Origin: an uncultured Lachnospiraceae bacterium
GTDB taxonomy: Bacteria; Bacillota; Clostridia; Lachnospirales; Lachnospiraceae
Length of the DNA: 38,714 bases
Reading direction: 5' to 3'
Assembly (NCBI GenBank): GCA_910578345.1
Contig: CAJTRA010000025.1
Span: forward strand, 1 to 38,714
Shown: one piece after another, positions 1 to 9,786 of the stretch
Layout of the letters: every line of letters starts with the position of its first letter
Position numbering within the stretch: the stretch's first letter is position 1
The notes under the pieces: model-generated
Databases searched by the model: none
What the model was told of the DNA's origin: nothing
Seen by the model: only the letters and a program-made list of their open reading frames with translations
Program-made: the position numbers and the translations under genes

Positions 1-796
<796 letters not shown>

Positions 797-1050
797 GAAA
801 AGTATATTTGCTTCGCAAATTTACTTTAGTTTATTTGCTTCGCAAACCGACTTCCCTCATTTGATCCGGATCAAAACAAGCTTGGCTTTTTTGTATCCGT
901 TCTCCCGAAACATTTACTGTTTGGTTTGTATCTGTTCGATACTCTCTCTGAAAATCTCTGTTTTTCTCTTGAATTTTCAGGGTTGCATTACTGTTTATTT
1001 GTCAAGGTCCGCTGCTGCGTGTCGGTTCTTGTTGAACACGCAACGGTGAT
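797..1050 (-). other. 16S rRNA leader with duplicated small hairpin
   Basis: This is the transcribed leader between promoter P2 and the mature 16S 5' end. I see no credible gene in it. Two nearly identical short hairpins, TTTGC-TTC-GCAAA on the plus strand, occur at 806-820 and 834-846, 28 bp apart and directly before the mature 16S 5' end. They may help processing or be a local duplication; this is inference. Confidence 0.6.
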
Positions 1051-1079
1051 ATATTATCACATCTGCCGCTGGCCGTCAA
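1051..1079 (-). promoter_or_regulatory. rRNA operon promoter P2
   Basis: Reading the minus strand: -35 TTGACG (1079-1074), a 17-bp spacer and -10 TAATAT (1056-1051). It is correctly oriented toward the 16S gene and is the nearer of two tandem promoters. Confidence 0.75.
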
Positions 1080-1164
1080 TACCTTTTTTTGAAATTTTTT
1101 ACAAAAGATCTTTGACCGGCTTTTGCCCGTGCGGAACACAGACTACTTTTCGCGGTAGGTTTAT

Positions 1165-1194
1165 ATAATAGCACTCCCCTCTGCTGTTTGTCAA
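1165..1194 (-). promoter_or_regulatory. rRNA operon promoter P1
   Basis: Reading the minus strand: consensus -35 TTGACA (1194-1189), an 18-bp spacer and -10 TATTAT (1170-1165). AT-rich DNA follows upstream, as expected for a strong rrn promoter. With P2 it forms the tandem arrangement usual for rRNA operons in Bacillota. Confidence 0.75.
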
Positions 1195-1256
1195 TAAGTT
1201 TTTGCACTTTTTTAATCCGATTTTTGTTCCGATTTATGCTGCATCATTTTGCTGAT

Positions 1257-1649
1257 TTAAAACACATACACCCCTACATATCCCAGCGCATAATACAACA
1301 AGCCTGTAAGCACACAAGCTTCCAACGCCCCCATAACCGCGCCAAGCATTTTATTAAATCCTTCAAACAGCGAAATATTGCTAAGCGCCAGGACTGGTCG
1401 GAAGATCAGACTGCAAATCTTAAAGACAGTCCCCAGCAGGATCAGCGCAATGATACATACGGTCAATGCACTTACCGCCCTAGCCATCACACTGGTAATC
1501 GCAAAAAGAATCAGCGCCACACATACCAGCGCGACAGCCCCTGACAGGATTGTGACAATCTCTCCCATAATCCCATTATGAAATCCTCTTTTAATTCTCC
1601 ATATGAACAAAAGAAAGACAATCAGTATAAAAATAAATTTGACCATCAA
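1257..1649 (-). CDS. CvpA-like integral membrane protein
   Basis: A 130-residue, very hydrophobic protein with about four predicted membrane segments (roughly residues 3-17, 30-55, 60-85 and 105-128). An RGFHNGIMGEI stretch after the first helix matches the R-G-F-x-x-G-I pattern seen in CvpA-family proteins. CvpA (colicin V production) proteins are small inner-membrane proteins whose molecular role is poorly known. The start is TTG at 1649 or ATG at 1646; an AGGAG at 1665-1661 fits the TTG slightly better, and an in-frame stop lies just upstream. It begins 28 nt after the DUF5711-like gene, so it is probably the last gene of that operon. Function is not demonstrated. Confidence 0.7.
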   Translation of the reverse strand: MMVKFIFILIVFLLFIWRIKRGFHNGIMGEIVTILSGAVALVCVALILFAITSVMARAVSALTVCIIALILLGTVFKICSLIFRPVLALSNISLFEGFNKMLGAVMGALEACVLTGLLYYALGYVGVYVF

Positions 1650-1677
1650 CAGTCACAACTCTCCTATTTCCAATATT

Positions 1678-2880
1678 CTATTTCAGTTCAATCGTATCAA
1701 TGGAATCCGGCGTCACTACCATATAACGGCGCGCCGAACTCTGCGGTATCAACAGCAGCACGGTCTTACTAAAGTTCCCACTATATTTCTCCGCGCCGCC
1801 ACTGTTGTAGATACGGCATTCTGATTCATTATAGATAATGATCTGATCGTCATGGAACAGGATATCTCTGAAGTCCAGATCAAAGTCGATCGACTGTCGC
1901 AGCTCTCCCGATTTATGGTATACATCCAGTCGGAATCTGCTGTTGCTCTGCGTACTGTTAAAAATCAGTCCTATCGATTCATCCCCGTAATATACTCCCT
2001 GTACATCGTCCGCAAGCAATTTTTCTGCTACGCTGAGCGGCTTCTGCGAGCCACTGAAAAACATAACTCTGTCGTCTGATACTGCAAACATGGATCGGTC
2101 ATCCAGAAAACCTGTAAGCGGCACCACAGAATTCAAATAATCATATCCACTGACATAGTTATTCACATTGTTTTTCCCAACCGGCCCAAAATTATAAAAA
2201 GCCACGCTGGATTTCATCTGCCCACTGTCTACAAACAGATACGATACGCAAACCAACTCTCCATTGGGCGAAATAGACACATTGACAGGATAACCGCTGT
2301 CCTTCATTGTCGTTCTGAAATACACCAGCTCCTTGCCCTGAGAATCATATAAATAAATCCAGGTAGCATCCGTGTCGTCCAGTACAGCCGCAACTACCCC
2401 GTTTGACGCCACACAGAAATCCCTCACCGGCCTGCTGGTTGTAATACTACCCATAACACCACTGGTATTCATGACATAGATTGTTCTTCCGTTGTAATCT
2501 CCGATCGCCACCACATTTTTACATACATCCACGATCGGATTCTGCATTTCAAACGTCTGATTCCAGACGGCATTGCCCCGGATATCCATACAGCCTGCGC
2601 CGTCTTTACTGTAGGTCAGAAGATAACCCGAAAAGGGCACCAGTGTAGAATCCTGTGTGATATGGACCTGTGTAGAAAAGACCACGGTATTCTCTGTATA
2701 GATTTTATTCTTCCATTGAATATAAAGAGCTGTTCCCACTGCCACCAGCAAGATCAGCACCAGGATCGTCCTGTAAAAGATCGTGAATTTGTGACTTTTG
2801 ATTTTTTCCCGATAACTAATCCTGCCCCGTTCTTCTTTTCTTTCTTTTCTCTTTTTCAGGTAGTCCCTAACGTTAACCAT
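1678..2880 (-). CDS. DUF5711-like membrane-anchored beta-propeller protein
   Basis: 400 residues. A very basic N-terminus (KKRKERKEERGR) is followed by one membrane segment (about 38-55) and a long extracytoplasmic domain of repeating beta-strand units with motifs such as VVAIGDYNGRTIYVMN and SISPNGELVCVSY, typical of WD40/PQQ-type propellers. The layout agrees with DUF5711 family proteins common in Lachnospiraceae, whose function is unknown. The ATG start has GAGGAA six bases upstream. The gene lies between the LysM gene (84-bp gap) and the CvpA-like gene, all codirectional. The gene set suggests a role at the cell envelope; that is inference. Confidence 0.7.
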   Translation of the reverse strand: MVNVRDYLKKRKERKEERGRISYREKIKSHKFTIFYRTILVLILLVAVGTALYIQWKNKIYTENTVVFSTQVHITQDSTLVPFSGYLLTYSKDGAGCMDIRGNAVWNQTFEMQNPIVDVCKNVVAIGDYNGRTIYVMNTSGVMGSITTSRPVRDFCVASNGVVAAVLDDTDATWIYLYDSQGKELVYFRTTMKDSGYPVNVSISPNGELVCVSYLFVDSGQMKSSVAFYNFGPVGKNNVNNYVSGYDYLNSVVPLTGFLDDRSMFAVSDDRVMFFSGSQKPLSVAEKLLADDVQGVYYGDESIGLIFNSTQSNSRFRLDVYHKSGELRQSIDFDLDFRDILFHDDQIIIYNESECRIYNSGGAEKYSGNFSKTVLLLIPQSSARRYMVVTPDSIDTIELK

Positions 2881-2963
2881 TCGTTGTTCCTCTATACTGC
2901 AAATTGAATTCTATCCTTACAAAAGAAAACTGCTCACGTCTTATCATACCACAACCTTTTCCC

Positions 2964-4112
2964 TTACGGCAGTATTATTTTTTGTCCGTAACGGATATTA
3001 TCCGGATCTGTTATTTGATTGGCTTCACAGATTTTCTTGACATGAGAAGTGTCTCCGTATATCTTCTGGCTGATCCTATACAGTGTATCACCTCTTTCCA
3101 CCTCATAATAGCTGGACACGTTGCGGGACAATGCCTCCACGCCATCCTCCTTTTCTGTTGCTTCCTGTGCCTCATCTCGTTCATCTTCCTCTTCCTGCTG
3201 TACAGCCTGCGTTTGTGCCTGTTTATCCGCCGGTTCTTCTTCCGCTTCCAGCCGCTGCTCTGTTTCGTCAGCCTCACTTTCCTTCTCCACTTCCATGTCT
3301 TCTTCTGTACTGCTCTCCTGTCTGTCTTTTTCCGTCAGCTCCTTCTGCTCATCCGGCTTCTCCTGCCCGGCATTTTCTCTTAAAATACTATCCTGCAGCA
3401 GATCATCAGATGCCGATGCTTTATTGGTTGACTCATCCCGTTCCACAAGGATGTCGTTTGGCTTCTCTTCTTTTGCCACATTCGCATCTCCCGGCTTCTC
3501 CGCTTCCTGATTCTCCATAACGAAGAAAACTTCTGCCGCTGACTGATTCAGCTGCTCCAGTTTATCATAACTGTTAGCGGAATTGATCACGATCGCTACC
3601 AAAACAAGGAAGACAAGTCCCATTTGCAGTGAAACCACGTAATGGGGGCTTGCTTTTCTCCGGCTTCCAGTTACCGCCGGTCCATGACTGGGTGCTGCTT
3701 GTCCAGAAGAAATAGGGATTCCTCGATTGAAAGACTTTCTGTTCTCCTGTCTGCCATGATGAATCAGGTAATCCTGCATCTCTGCATTGTCATAGTAGAA
3801 CAGATGATATCCTTTTACTTCATAGGAACCGTTCGCCTCCCTGATCACAAATACCGGCTCTGCCTGTTTCATTGTGCAACTTATTTCTTCCAGCAGATCA
3901 TATTTGTCAAAAACCGTGATATGCCTGTCCTGCCCCGCACCGTAAATCGTATACTTTCTCCCATTCTCTTCCCTGCATCCATAGAACAGGATCTCTGCCG
4001 CATCTTGCATTCCCTTTTTTTCTTTGATGAAAGAGATCACATAATCTTCTACATAAAGGTCGTACTTTTCCTCTTTTTTTCCTTTGTGAATGACAATCGA
4101 TGGCTGCCGCAT
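2964..4112 (-). CDS. LysM-domain membrane protein
   Basis: 382 residues from the chosen ATG at 4112, which has GGAG eight bases upstream; an ATG ten codons earlier lacks this. The N-terminal ~130 residues form a cytoplasmic region of unknown fold. A single membrane helix follows at ~165-185 (VSLQMGLVFLVLVAIVI). Then comes a long, highly acidic Glu/Gln/Lys-rich spacer of low complexity, and finally a C-terminal LysM domain beginning YYEVERGDTLYRISQKIYG. LysM domains bind N-acetylglucosamine-containing glycans such as peptidoglycan. The topology suggests a protein linking the cytoplasm to the wall through a flexible charged stalk. It is first in an operon with the DUF5711-like and CvpA-like genes. 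Confidence 0.8.
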   Translation of the reverse strand: MRQPSIVIHKGKKEEKYDLYVEDYVISFIKEKKGMQDAAEILFYGCREENGRKYTIYGAGQDRHITVFDKYDLLEEISCTMKQAEPVFVIREANGSYEVKGYHLFYYDNAEMQDYLIHHGRQENRKSFNRGIPISSGQAAPSHGPAVTGSRRKASPHYVVSLQMGLVFLVLVAIVINSANSYDKLEQLNQSAAEVFFVMENQEAEKPGDANVAKEEKPNDILVERDESTNKASASDDLLQDSILRENAGQEKPDEQKELTEKDRQESSTEEDMEVEKESEADETEQRLEAEEEPADKQAQTQAVQQEEEDERDEAQEATEKEDGVEALSRNVSSYYEVERGDTLYRISQKIYGDTSHVKKICEANQITDPDNIRYGQKIILP

Positions 4113-4249
4113 TTCACTCACTCCATTCCACAGTACCCACATCTATATAAGCATTAGGGCAGATTAACAGCATTATGAAACCATCATATCATGTCATCCG
4201 CAAGAAAAATGCCACAATCTGCGGTAGTTGCAGAAGATGGCAGAAGAAC

Positions 4250-4278
4250 AGAAGAGATGCAAAACGCGCATCTCTTCT
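4250..4278 (-). terminator. Hairpin terminator downstream of galM
   Basis: Inverted repeat of 11 bp (4250-4260 with 4268-4278) around a 7-nt loop, just downstream of the galM stop. On the minus strand it is followed by a T-rich GTTCTTCTG rather than a clean U-run, so termination may be partial. Confidence 0.5.
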
Positions 4279-4289
4279 CAGTAAAATTC

Positions 4290-5330
4290 TTATATAAATT
4301 GATAAACTGTCACCGATTCATAGTCCTTCCCCGGGCCAAACACCGCCGCCGGGAATGCGGGATGATGAATATTATCCGGGTAATACTGCGTCTCCAGGCA
4401 GAAGCCCACGCGCGGTCCATAAGCGGCGCCGCCCTTACCCGTCTCTTCTTCGATACAATTACCCGCATAGAACTGTACGCCTGGCAGACTGGAGAATGCT
4501 TTCATCTTCCTGCCGCTCTTAGGGTCTTCTACCTCTGCGATCTCTCTCAGTGTGCCGTCAGCCCCATCAATCACAAAATTATGATCATACCCCTGTCCGA
4601 TCTTAAGCTGTCTGCAATCCGCATTGATATCCTGCCCGATCGGTTTTCCTGTTGTGAAGTCGAACGGCGTCCCAGCCACCGGAACGATCTCCCCTGTCGG
4701 AATGGATCCCGGAACCGTGGGCGTATAATGAGACGCATTGAGCCGTAACAGATGATCTTCGATCTTCCCCGCCTGATGTCCGGAAAGATTAAAGTAGGTA
4801 TGATTGGTCATGTTAACGATGGTATTTTGATCTGATGACACGTGATAGCTTAACGTCAGCGCATTATCCTCCGACAGCCCATATGTCATGGAAATCTTCT
4901 TATTGCCCGGAAAGCCCATCTCTCCGTCTTTTCCCTCCAGGGTCAACGTCACACTGTCTGTGCCCGCCGACGCTTCCCAGATACGTTTATGATACCCTTC
5001 TTCTTTATGACTGTGAAGATTATTGCCCCCGTCATTGTCGTCGATCTGATACGTCTTGCCGTCGATCTCAAAACATGCGCCCCCGATTCGGTTGGCGTTT
5101 GGCCCGATCGTCGCTCCGAAGAAACTGCCATTGCTAAAATAATCCTCCAGCGCATCATAGCCCAAAACTACATCTGCAAGTTCGCCTTTCTGATCCGGCA
5201 CCAGAAGACTCACCAGAATCGCACCATAATTGATGATTTTTGCACTCATACCGTTGGAATTGGACAGGGTAAATGCATAGATCTCACCGCCGTCTTTGGT
5301 AACTCCAAATTTCTCTTTGACTACTCCCAT
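4290..5330 (-). CDS. galM: Galactose mutarotase (aldose 1-epimerase)
   Basis: 346 residues. It interconverts alpha and beta anomers of galactose, glucose and related aldoses, feeding the Leloir pathway in the cytoplasm. Family signatures are present: NHTYFNLSGH carries the catalytic histidine, and CLETQYYPDNIHHPAFP near the C-terminus carries the catalytic glutamate. GATIGPNANRIGGA near residue 65 is the conserved sugar-binding stretch. The chosen ATG at 5330 has AAAGGA about eight bases upstream and begins MGVVKEKFG; an upstream ATG would add 25 residues not expected in the family. It lies about 120 bp downstream of recR. No other galactose genes are nearby. Confidence 0.93.
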   Translation of the reverse strand: MGVVKEKFGVTKDGGEIYAFTLSNSNGMSAKIINYGAILVSLLVPDQKGELADVVLGYDALEDYFSNGSFFGATIGPNANRIGGACFEIDGKTYQIDDNDGGNNLHSHKEEGYHKRIWEASAGTDSVTLTLEGKDGEMGFPGNKKISMTYGLSEDNALTLSYHVSSDQNTIVNMTNHTYFNLSGHQAGKIEDHLLRLNASHYTPTVPGSIPTGEIVPVAGTPFDFTTGKPIGQDINADCRQLKIGQGYDHNFVIDGADGTLREIAEVEDPKSGRKMKAFSSLPGVQFYAGNCIEEETGKGGAAYGPRVGFCLETQYYPDNIHHPAFPAAVFGPGKDYESVTVYQFI

Positions 5331-5450
5331 TCTGCTATCCTTTCCTTCTCTTTTTCTATGATACCCGTTTTCTTTTCCGGTTCCTAATGACATGCCTCTG
5401 CCCATTCTTTCACCAATTTCCTGGTAAAGGAGGGCATGCGGCCGCCTGTC

Positions 5451-6047
5451 TTACAGCTCCACTCTTCCTTCCAGCGCGCGCAAAAGCGTAACTTCATCGA
5501 TGTATTCCAAATCTCCGCCTACCGGCACGCCACTGGCAATCCTCGTCACTTTGATCCCCGTCGGTTTGATCAGTTTGCTGATGTACATGGCGGTAGTCTC
5601 CCCTTCCAGGCTGGAATTCGTGGCGATAATCACCTCATCCACCTCACCCTCCAGCCGCTGCATCAGCTCTTTCAGCTTGATGTCTCCGGGGCCAATGCCG
5701 ATCATTGGGGAAATTGCCCCGTGAAGCACATGATAAACTCCCACATACTTACCTGTTTTCTCATATGCCGCCAGGTCTCTCGTATTCTCCACCACCATGA
5801 TCATCCCATGATCCCGCTTTGCATTGGCACAGACCGGACAGATTTCCTGATCTGTCAGCGTATAGCATTCTTTACAGTAACGCACATTCGCTTTCGCATC
5901 CAGAATTACATTGGACAGGCGTTCTACCCGTGCCTTCGGCATATTAATGATATGAAAAGCCAGTCTCTGCGCGGATTTGGAACCAATGCCCGGAAGAGCG
6001 GCAAGCTCTTCTATTAATTTATTGATATAACCGCTGTACAAGTCCAT
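5451..6047 (-). CDS. recR: Recombination mediator RecR
   Basis: 198 residues, the normal length for RecR, which acts with RecO and RecF to load RecA at single-stranded gaps. An N-terminal helix-hairpin-helix (LAALPGIGSKSAQRLAFHI, about residues 11-29) is followed by a four-cysteine zinc motif (CKECYTLTDQEICPVC, ~57-72) and a Toprim domain (MVVENTRDLAAYEKTGKY). Its ATG overlaps the ybaB stop codon by one base (TGATG), indicating translational coupling. The dnaX-ybaB-recR order is widely conserved in bacteria. Confidence 0.97.
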   Translation of the reverse strand: MDLYSGYINKLIEELAALPGIGSKSAQRLAFHIINMPKARVERLSNVILDAKANVRYCKECYTLTDQEICPVCANAKRDHGMIMVVENTRDLAAYEKTGKYVGVYHVLHGAISPMIGIGPGDIKLKELMQRLEGEVDEVIIATNSSLEGETTAMYISKLIKPTGIKVTRIASGVPVGGDLEYIDEVTLLRALEGRVEL

Positions 6048-6391
6048 CAGAACGGAAATCCTCCGCCAAGACCGCCCGTCATCTTATTCATCACTTCCGC
6101 ATTGGCTTCCTCTGCCATGCGCAGCGCCTCATTGGCCGCCGCCATCACCAAATCCTCCAACATCTCGATATCCTCTGGATCCACCACTTCTTCTGACAGC
6201 TTTACTTTCGTAATCTCTTTCTTACCCGTCACAGTCACTTCTACCGCGCCGCCGCCAGCCTTTGCCACAAATTCTTTCGTCTCCAGTTCTTTCTGGCTCT
6301 CTTCCATCTGACGCTGCATTCTCTGCGCCTGTTTCATCAGATTACTCATGTTGCCCGGCATACCGCCCGGAAATCCGCCTCGCTTTGCCAT
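6047..6391 (-). CDS. YbaB/EbfC family nucleoid-associated protein
   Basis: 114 residues from ATG 6391, chosen because GAAAGG stands eight bases upstream; an ATG six codons earlier is less well placed. A Gly/Met-rich N-terminus (GGFPGGMPGNMSNLMKQAQRMQ) leads into a long amphipathic helix and the conserved GGGAVEVTVTGKKEITKVKL core of the family. These small dimers bind DNA and may influence nucleoid structure. It sits 50 bp after dnaX and overlaps recR by one base, the classical dnaX-ybaB-recR operon. Confidence 0.95.
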   Translation of the reverse strand: MAKRGGFPGGMPGNMSNLMKQAQRMQRQMEESQKELETKEFVAKAGGGAVEVTVTGKKEITKVKLSEEVVDPEDIEMLEDLVMAAANEALRMAEEANAEVMNKMTGGLGGGFPF

Positions 6392-6441
6392 ATCCTTTTC
6401 CTTTCTCATTGAACAGCTGCATTCACTTTTCTGTTATAGTA

Positions 6442-8022
6442 TCATTCTTCCTCTTCTATCTCCATGTGGATCACCTGGCTTAAATCCACATAATTCTGCA
6501 CGAAAGCATCCTGGTCAGGCACACTCTGTATTGTCACATCAAGCTCCTTCCCAACAGCCTCCGACAAAATCTGGTTCAACAACTCTTTATGACCTTCCTG
6601 CTTTAGAAAATAGTCGGAAGCCAAACCATCCTCCACAATGATCGTCAGTTTATTATCGCCACCCAGACTCAGGTTGGCATTCTTTAGATATAATTTCATC
6701 GGCATGGACGTCTGCCCCACAATCGACGGCCACTTGCTCACTACTGCCTGCACATCTTCCGGAATCGCTTTCGGAAGCGTCGGACGCTCTTTTCCCGCCG
6801 TCTTCTTCGTCCCTGTATCTTCGCCGGCTCTCATGCCGGAGACAGCATCGAAAGGCATGACAGCAATGCCATTCTCTATCTTCTCTTCCACAGCCCTGAG
6901 CCGCTCCAGAATAGATCCCTGGTCCTTCTCCATACTCGGACGACAGAGCTTGATCAACGCGATCTCGATCATGATCCGTTTCTGCGCCGCATATTTGATC
7001 TGACCAGACAGCTCCGAGAAAATACGGATATAGCGCATGATCGCATTCAGTTCCAACAGATCCGCTTCTTCCCGCAATCTGAGAAGCGTGTCCGAAGAGA
7101 CATCAATCACATCCTCGATATCATCCGAAGATTTGACCAGCAGAAGGTTTCGCAGATACCATGTAAAATCGGCAACAAACTGCGTAAGTTCTCTGCCCTG
7201 CATAACGATCTCTTCCAAAAGTCCGATGCACCCATTCACGTCCTTTTCAAGTACATGCCTAAGCAGTCTGCCAAACACCTCCGTATCCACGGCTCCCAGC
7301 ACATCTAATACCTTATCATAGGTCAGTTCCTGGCCAAAATGAAACGCAATACACTGGTCCAACAGACTTAAGGCATCCCGCATAGAACCGTCCGCCGTCT
7401 TGGCCACATAGCGGAGCGCTTTATCCTCCACCCGGATCTGTTCTGCCTCCATCAGCTCCCGCAGTCTGTCGGTGATCGTATCAATGGTGATCCTTCTGAA
7501 ATCGTACCGTTGGCAGCGGGACAGAATCGTGATGGGAATCTTGTGCACCTCTGTAGTTGCCAGAATAAAAATAGCATAAGACGGCGGTTCCTCCAATGTC
7601 TTGAGAAGCGCATTAAACGCTCCTATGGAAAGCATGTGAACCTCATCTATGATATAGACCTTATATCTGCCTTCTGCCGGAGAATAAGACACTTCCTCCA
7701 CAATTTCGCGGATATTATCCACACCATTGTTGGATGCCGCATCGATTTCAATCACATTCATGCTGGCACCCGCCGTAATCGACTTACAGGAGGCGCATTC
7801 CCCACAGGGGCTTCCATTGACAGGATGCTCACAGTTCACTGCTTTCGCGAAGATCTTGGCGATCGTCGTCTTACCTGTTCCACGAGTTCCGCAGAACAGG
7901 TAGGCATGGCCTACCCGTTCTGCTTTTATTTGATTCTGTAAAGTTGTAACAATATGTTCCTGTCCCTTGACATCTTCAAAACAATCCGGACGGAACTTAC
8001 GATAAAGAGCGGTATATGACAT
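6442..8022 (-). CDS. dnaX: DNA polymerase III subunit gamma/tau
   Basis: 526 residues from MSYTALYRKFRP, the usual DnaX N-terminus; an AGGGAAGGA stretch abuts this ATG. It is the clamp-loader ATPase that opens the beta clamp and organises the replisome. Visible features are Walker A GTRGTGKT (~residues 45-52), four zinc-binding cysteines in CEHPVNGSPCGECASC (~64-79), Walker B IIDEVHML and sensor 1 ATTEVHKIPITILSRCQ with the arginine finger. The C-terminal ~150 residues are variable and may contact the polymerase alpha subunit. No obvious frameshift slippery run was noted. It is first of dnaX-ybaB-recR and 72 bp downstream of the phosphofructokinase gene. Confidence 0.97.
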   Translation of the reverse strand: MSYTALYRKFRPDCFEDVKGQEHIVTTLQNQIKAERVGHAYLFCGTRGTGKTTIAKIFAKAVNCEHPVNGSPCGECASCKSITAGASMNVIEIDAASNNGVDNIREIVEEVSYSPAEGRYKVYIIDEVHMLSIGAFNALLKTLEEPPSYAIFILATTEVHKIPITILSRCQRYDFRRITIDTITDRLRELMEAEQIRVEDKALRYVAKTADGSMRDALSLLDQCIAFHFGQELTYDKVLDVLGAVDTEVFGRLLRHVLEKDVNGCIGLLEEIVMQGRELTQFVADFTWYLRNLLLVKSSDDIEDVIDVSSDTLLRLREEADLLELNAIMRYIRIFSELSGQIKYAAQKRIMIEIALIKLCRPSMEKDQGSILERLRAVEEKIENGIAVMPFDAVSGMRAGEDTGTKKTAGKERPTLPKAIPEDVQAVVSKWPSIVGQTSMPMKLYLKNANLSLGGDNKLTIIVEDGLASDYFLKQEGHKELLNQILSEAVGKELDVTIQSVPDQDAFVQNYVDLSQVIHMEIEEEE

Positions 8023-8094
8023 TCCTTCCCTCTGTGCTGCTCTGCGCATCCCAGGCTGCGCAAGGCATCCTCTCTACCTTTCTATGTTTCTTGC

Positions 8095-9168
8095 TTAATC
8101 ACCGAAACTGATGCCCACCATCTTAGCTTCTTTTACAATCGTCGCATCCGGTGATACCATCTTAAGCTTACCCGCTACATCTTCCAGAGATACCTTGACC
8201 ACTTCTCTGTTCTTATAGCCTACCATAAATCCATACTCACCCTTCAGGATCAGCTTGCCTGCCTCTGCTCCCAGCCTGGTTGCAAATACACGGTCATACG
8301 GACAAGGGCTGCCGCCGCGCTGCGTATGGCCAGGAACGGTGACGCGCACGTCCTTGCCGCTCTTCTTCCTGATCTTGTCTGCAACCTCATAGGAAACTGA
8401 CGGATAAGGATTATTCTCCATCTTCTTCTTATATTCCTTCTTGGAAAGTTTCGCGTCCTCTTTGGAGATTGCACCTTCTGCCACTGCCATAATGGTGAAT
8501 CTGGATCCCCTCGCCTCACGCTCATTGATCGCCTTGATCACTTTATTAATATCATAGGGAATCTCAGGAATCAAAATAATATCGGCGCCTCCCGCTATTC
8601 CGGCATTCAGTGTCAGCCATCCTACCTTATGTCCCATAACCTCCACAATGAAGATACGTGCATGGGAAGAGGCCGTCGTATGGATACAATCGATGCAGTC
8701 TGTTGCGATATTCACCGCACTCTGGAAACCAAACGTCATATCTGTTCCCCACAGATCGTTGTCAATCGTCTTCGGAAGCGTGATCACATTCAGCCCTTCC
8801 TCACGGAGCATATTCGCGGTCTTATGTGTTCCATTACCCCCCAGAATCACCAGACAGTCTAATTTCAGCTTATAGTAATTCTGTTTCATCGCCTCAACCT
8901 TGTCAAGACCGTTCTCATCCGGCTCGCGCATCAGTTTGAAAGGAGTCCTGGAGCTTCCGAGAATCGTACCGCCCTTCGTCAGGATGCCCGCAAAATCATG
9001 CCCGGTCAACATCCGGAAATCACTGTAGATCAATCCTTTGTATCCATCCAAAAACCCGTAAATCTCAACATCCTCTCCACTGCAGGACAGGCATTTTACC
9101 ACGCCTCGCATCGCCGCATTCAATGCCTGACAGTCTCCTCCGCTGGTTAACATACCAATTCTCTTCAT
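8095..9168 (-). CDS. pfkA: 6-phosphofructokinase (PfkA family, atypical donor-site residues)
   Basis: 357 residues. It phosphorylates fructose 6-phosphate to fructose 1,6-bisphosphate in glycolysis. It begins MKRIGMLTSGGDCQALNAA, and the F6P-binding, catalytic TIDND is at ~134-138. The residues that usually indicate the phosphoryl donor are mixed: GGNGT at 110-114 stands where E. coli ATP-PFK has GGDGS, and the loop before TIDND reads LPK (Lys133) where ATP enzymes have Gly. Lys here is typical of pyrophosphate-dependent or group III enzymes, while the Gly after Asn is ATP-like. Donor use is therefore uncertain. The start is very well supported by AAGGAGG seven bases upstream, and a promoter lies at 9224-9252. 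Confidence 0.92.
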   Translation of the reverse strand: MKRIGMLTSGGDCQALNAAMRGVVKCLSCSGEDVEIYGFLDGYKGLIYSDFRMLTGHDFAGILTKGGTILGSSRTPFKLMREPDENGLDKVEAMKQNYYKLKLDCLVILGGNGTHKTANMLREEGLNVITLPKTIDNDLWGTDMTFGFQSAVNIATDCIDCIHTTASSHARIFIVEVMGHKVGWLTLNAGIAGGADIILIPEIPYDINKVIKAINEREARGSRFTIMAVAEGAISKEDAKLSKKEYKKKMENNPYPSVSYEVADKIRKKSGKDVRVTVPGHTQRGGSPCPYDRVFATRLGAEAGKLILKGEYGFMVGYKNREVVKVSLEDVAGKLKMVSPDATIVKEAKMVGISFGD

Positions 9169-9223
9169 CCTGAATCCTCCTTACATTATCACTGCCTTAT
9201 GTTTCTGCGTAACCTCATGTACT

Positions 9224-9252
9224 ATTATAGTCCTTTTTTCTCCTCTTCTCAA
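9224..9252 (-). promoter_or_regulatory. pfkA promoter
   Basis: Reading the minus strand: -35 TTGAGA (9252-9247), a 17-bp spacer and a consensus -10 TATAAT (9229-9224), about 55 bp before the pfkA ATG. The -35 overlaps the last codons of tadA. Confidence 0.7.
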
Positions 9253-9743
9253 CTGCTTCTTTCTTTTCTTTTTTCTTTTTCTAACTTATTGCGCACCCGC
9301 AATTCCTGAAAGAAAGTCGTCAACATCCGTGTGCATTCCTCTGCCAATACCCCTCTCGTAACCTGAACCTGGTGATTAAATTCCGGCATCTCCAAAATAT
9401 TCAAAATGGAGCCGCCGCAGCCCGCTTTCGGATTCATACTGCCCATGACCACTCCTGTGATCCTGGCCTGTACGATCGCTCCCGCACACATTTGACAAGG
9501 TTCCAGCGTCACATACAAAGTGCATCCCTCCAGCCGCCAGTCCCCCATCTTCTTACTCGCCTTGTTAATGGCTGTGATCTCCGCATGGGCAAGCGTATTC
9601 TTATCTGTATTGCGCCGGTTATATCCCCGTCCAATGATCTTATCCTGATAAACAATTACACAGCCGATCGGGACCTCGCCCAGTGCATAGGCTTTCTGCG
9701 CCTGTTTAAGCGCTTCTTTCATATATTTTTCATCCTGCGTCAT
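9249..9743 (-). CDS. tadA: tRNA-specific adenosine deaminase
   Basis: 164 residues from ATG 9743 (GAGGT four bases upstream); an earlier in-frame start would add 18 hydrophobic residues foreign to the family. TadA converts the wobble adenosine 34 of tRNA-Arg(ACG) to inosine. The zinc cytidine/deoxycytidylate deaminase fold is clear: His53 and catalytic Glu55 in LAHAEITAI, and Cys83 and Cys86 in LEPCQMCAGA, complete the zinc site. The C-terminal tail is lysine/arginine-rich. It is followed by the pfkA promoter and preceded by a divergent tRNA-Ser gene. Confidence 0.95.
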   Translation of the reverse strand: MTQDEKYMKEALKQAQKAYALGEVPIGCVIVYQDKIIGRGYNRRNTDKNTLAHAEITAINKASKKMGDWRLEGCTLYVTLEPCQMCAGAIVQARITGVVMGSMNPKAGCGGSILNILEMPEFNHQVQVTRGVLAEECTRMLTTFFQELRVRNKLEKEKRKERSS

Positions 9744-9786
9744 AGCTACCTCAACAAAAAAGTTCTCAAAAAATGAAAGGAAACAG

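Noticed and set aside
3121..3510. Serine/cysteine-rich open frames on the plus strand
   Set aside because: They are antisense to the Glu/Lys-rich spacer of the LysM protein; the composition is a mirror of that low-complexity region and there is no RBS.
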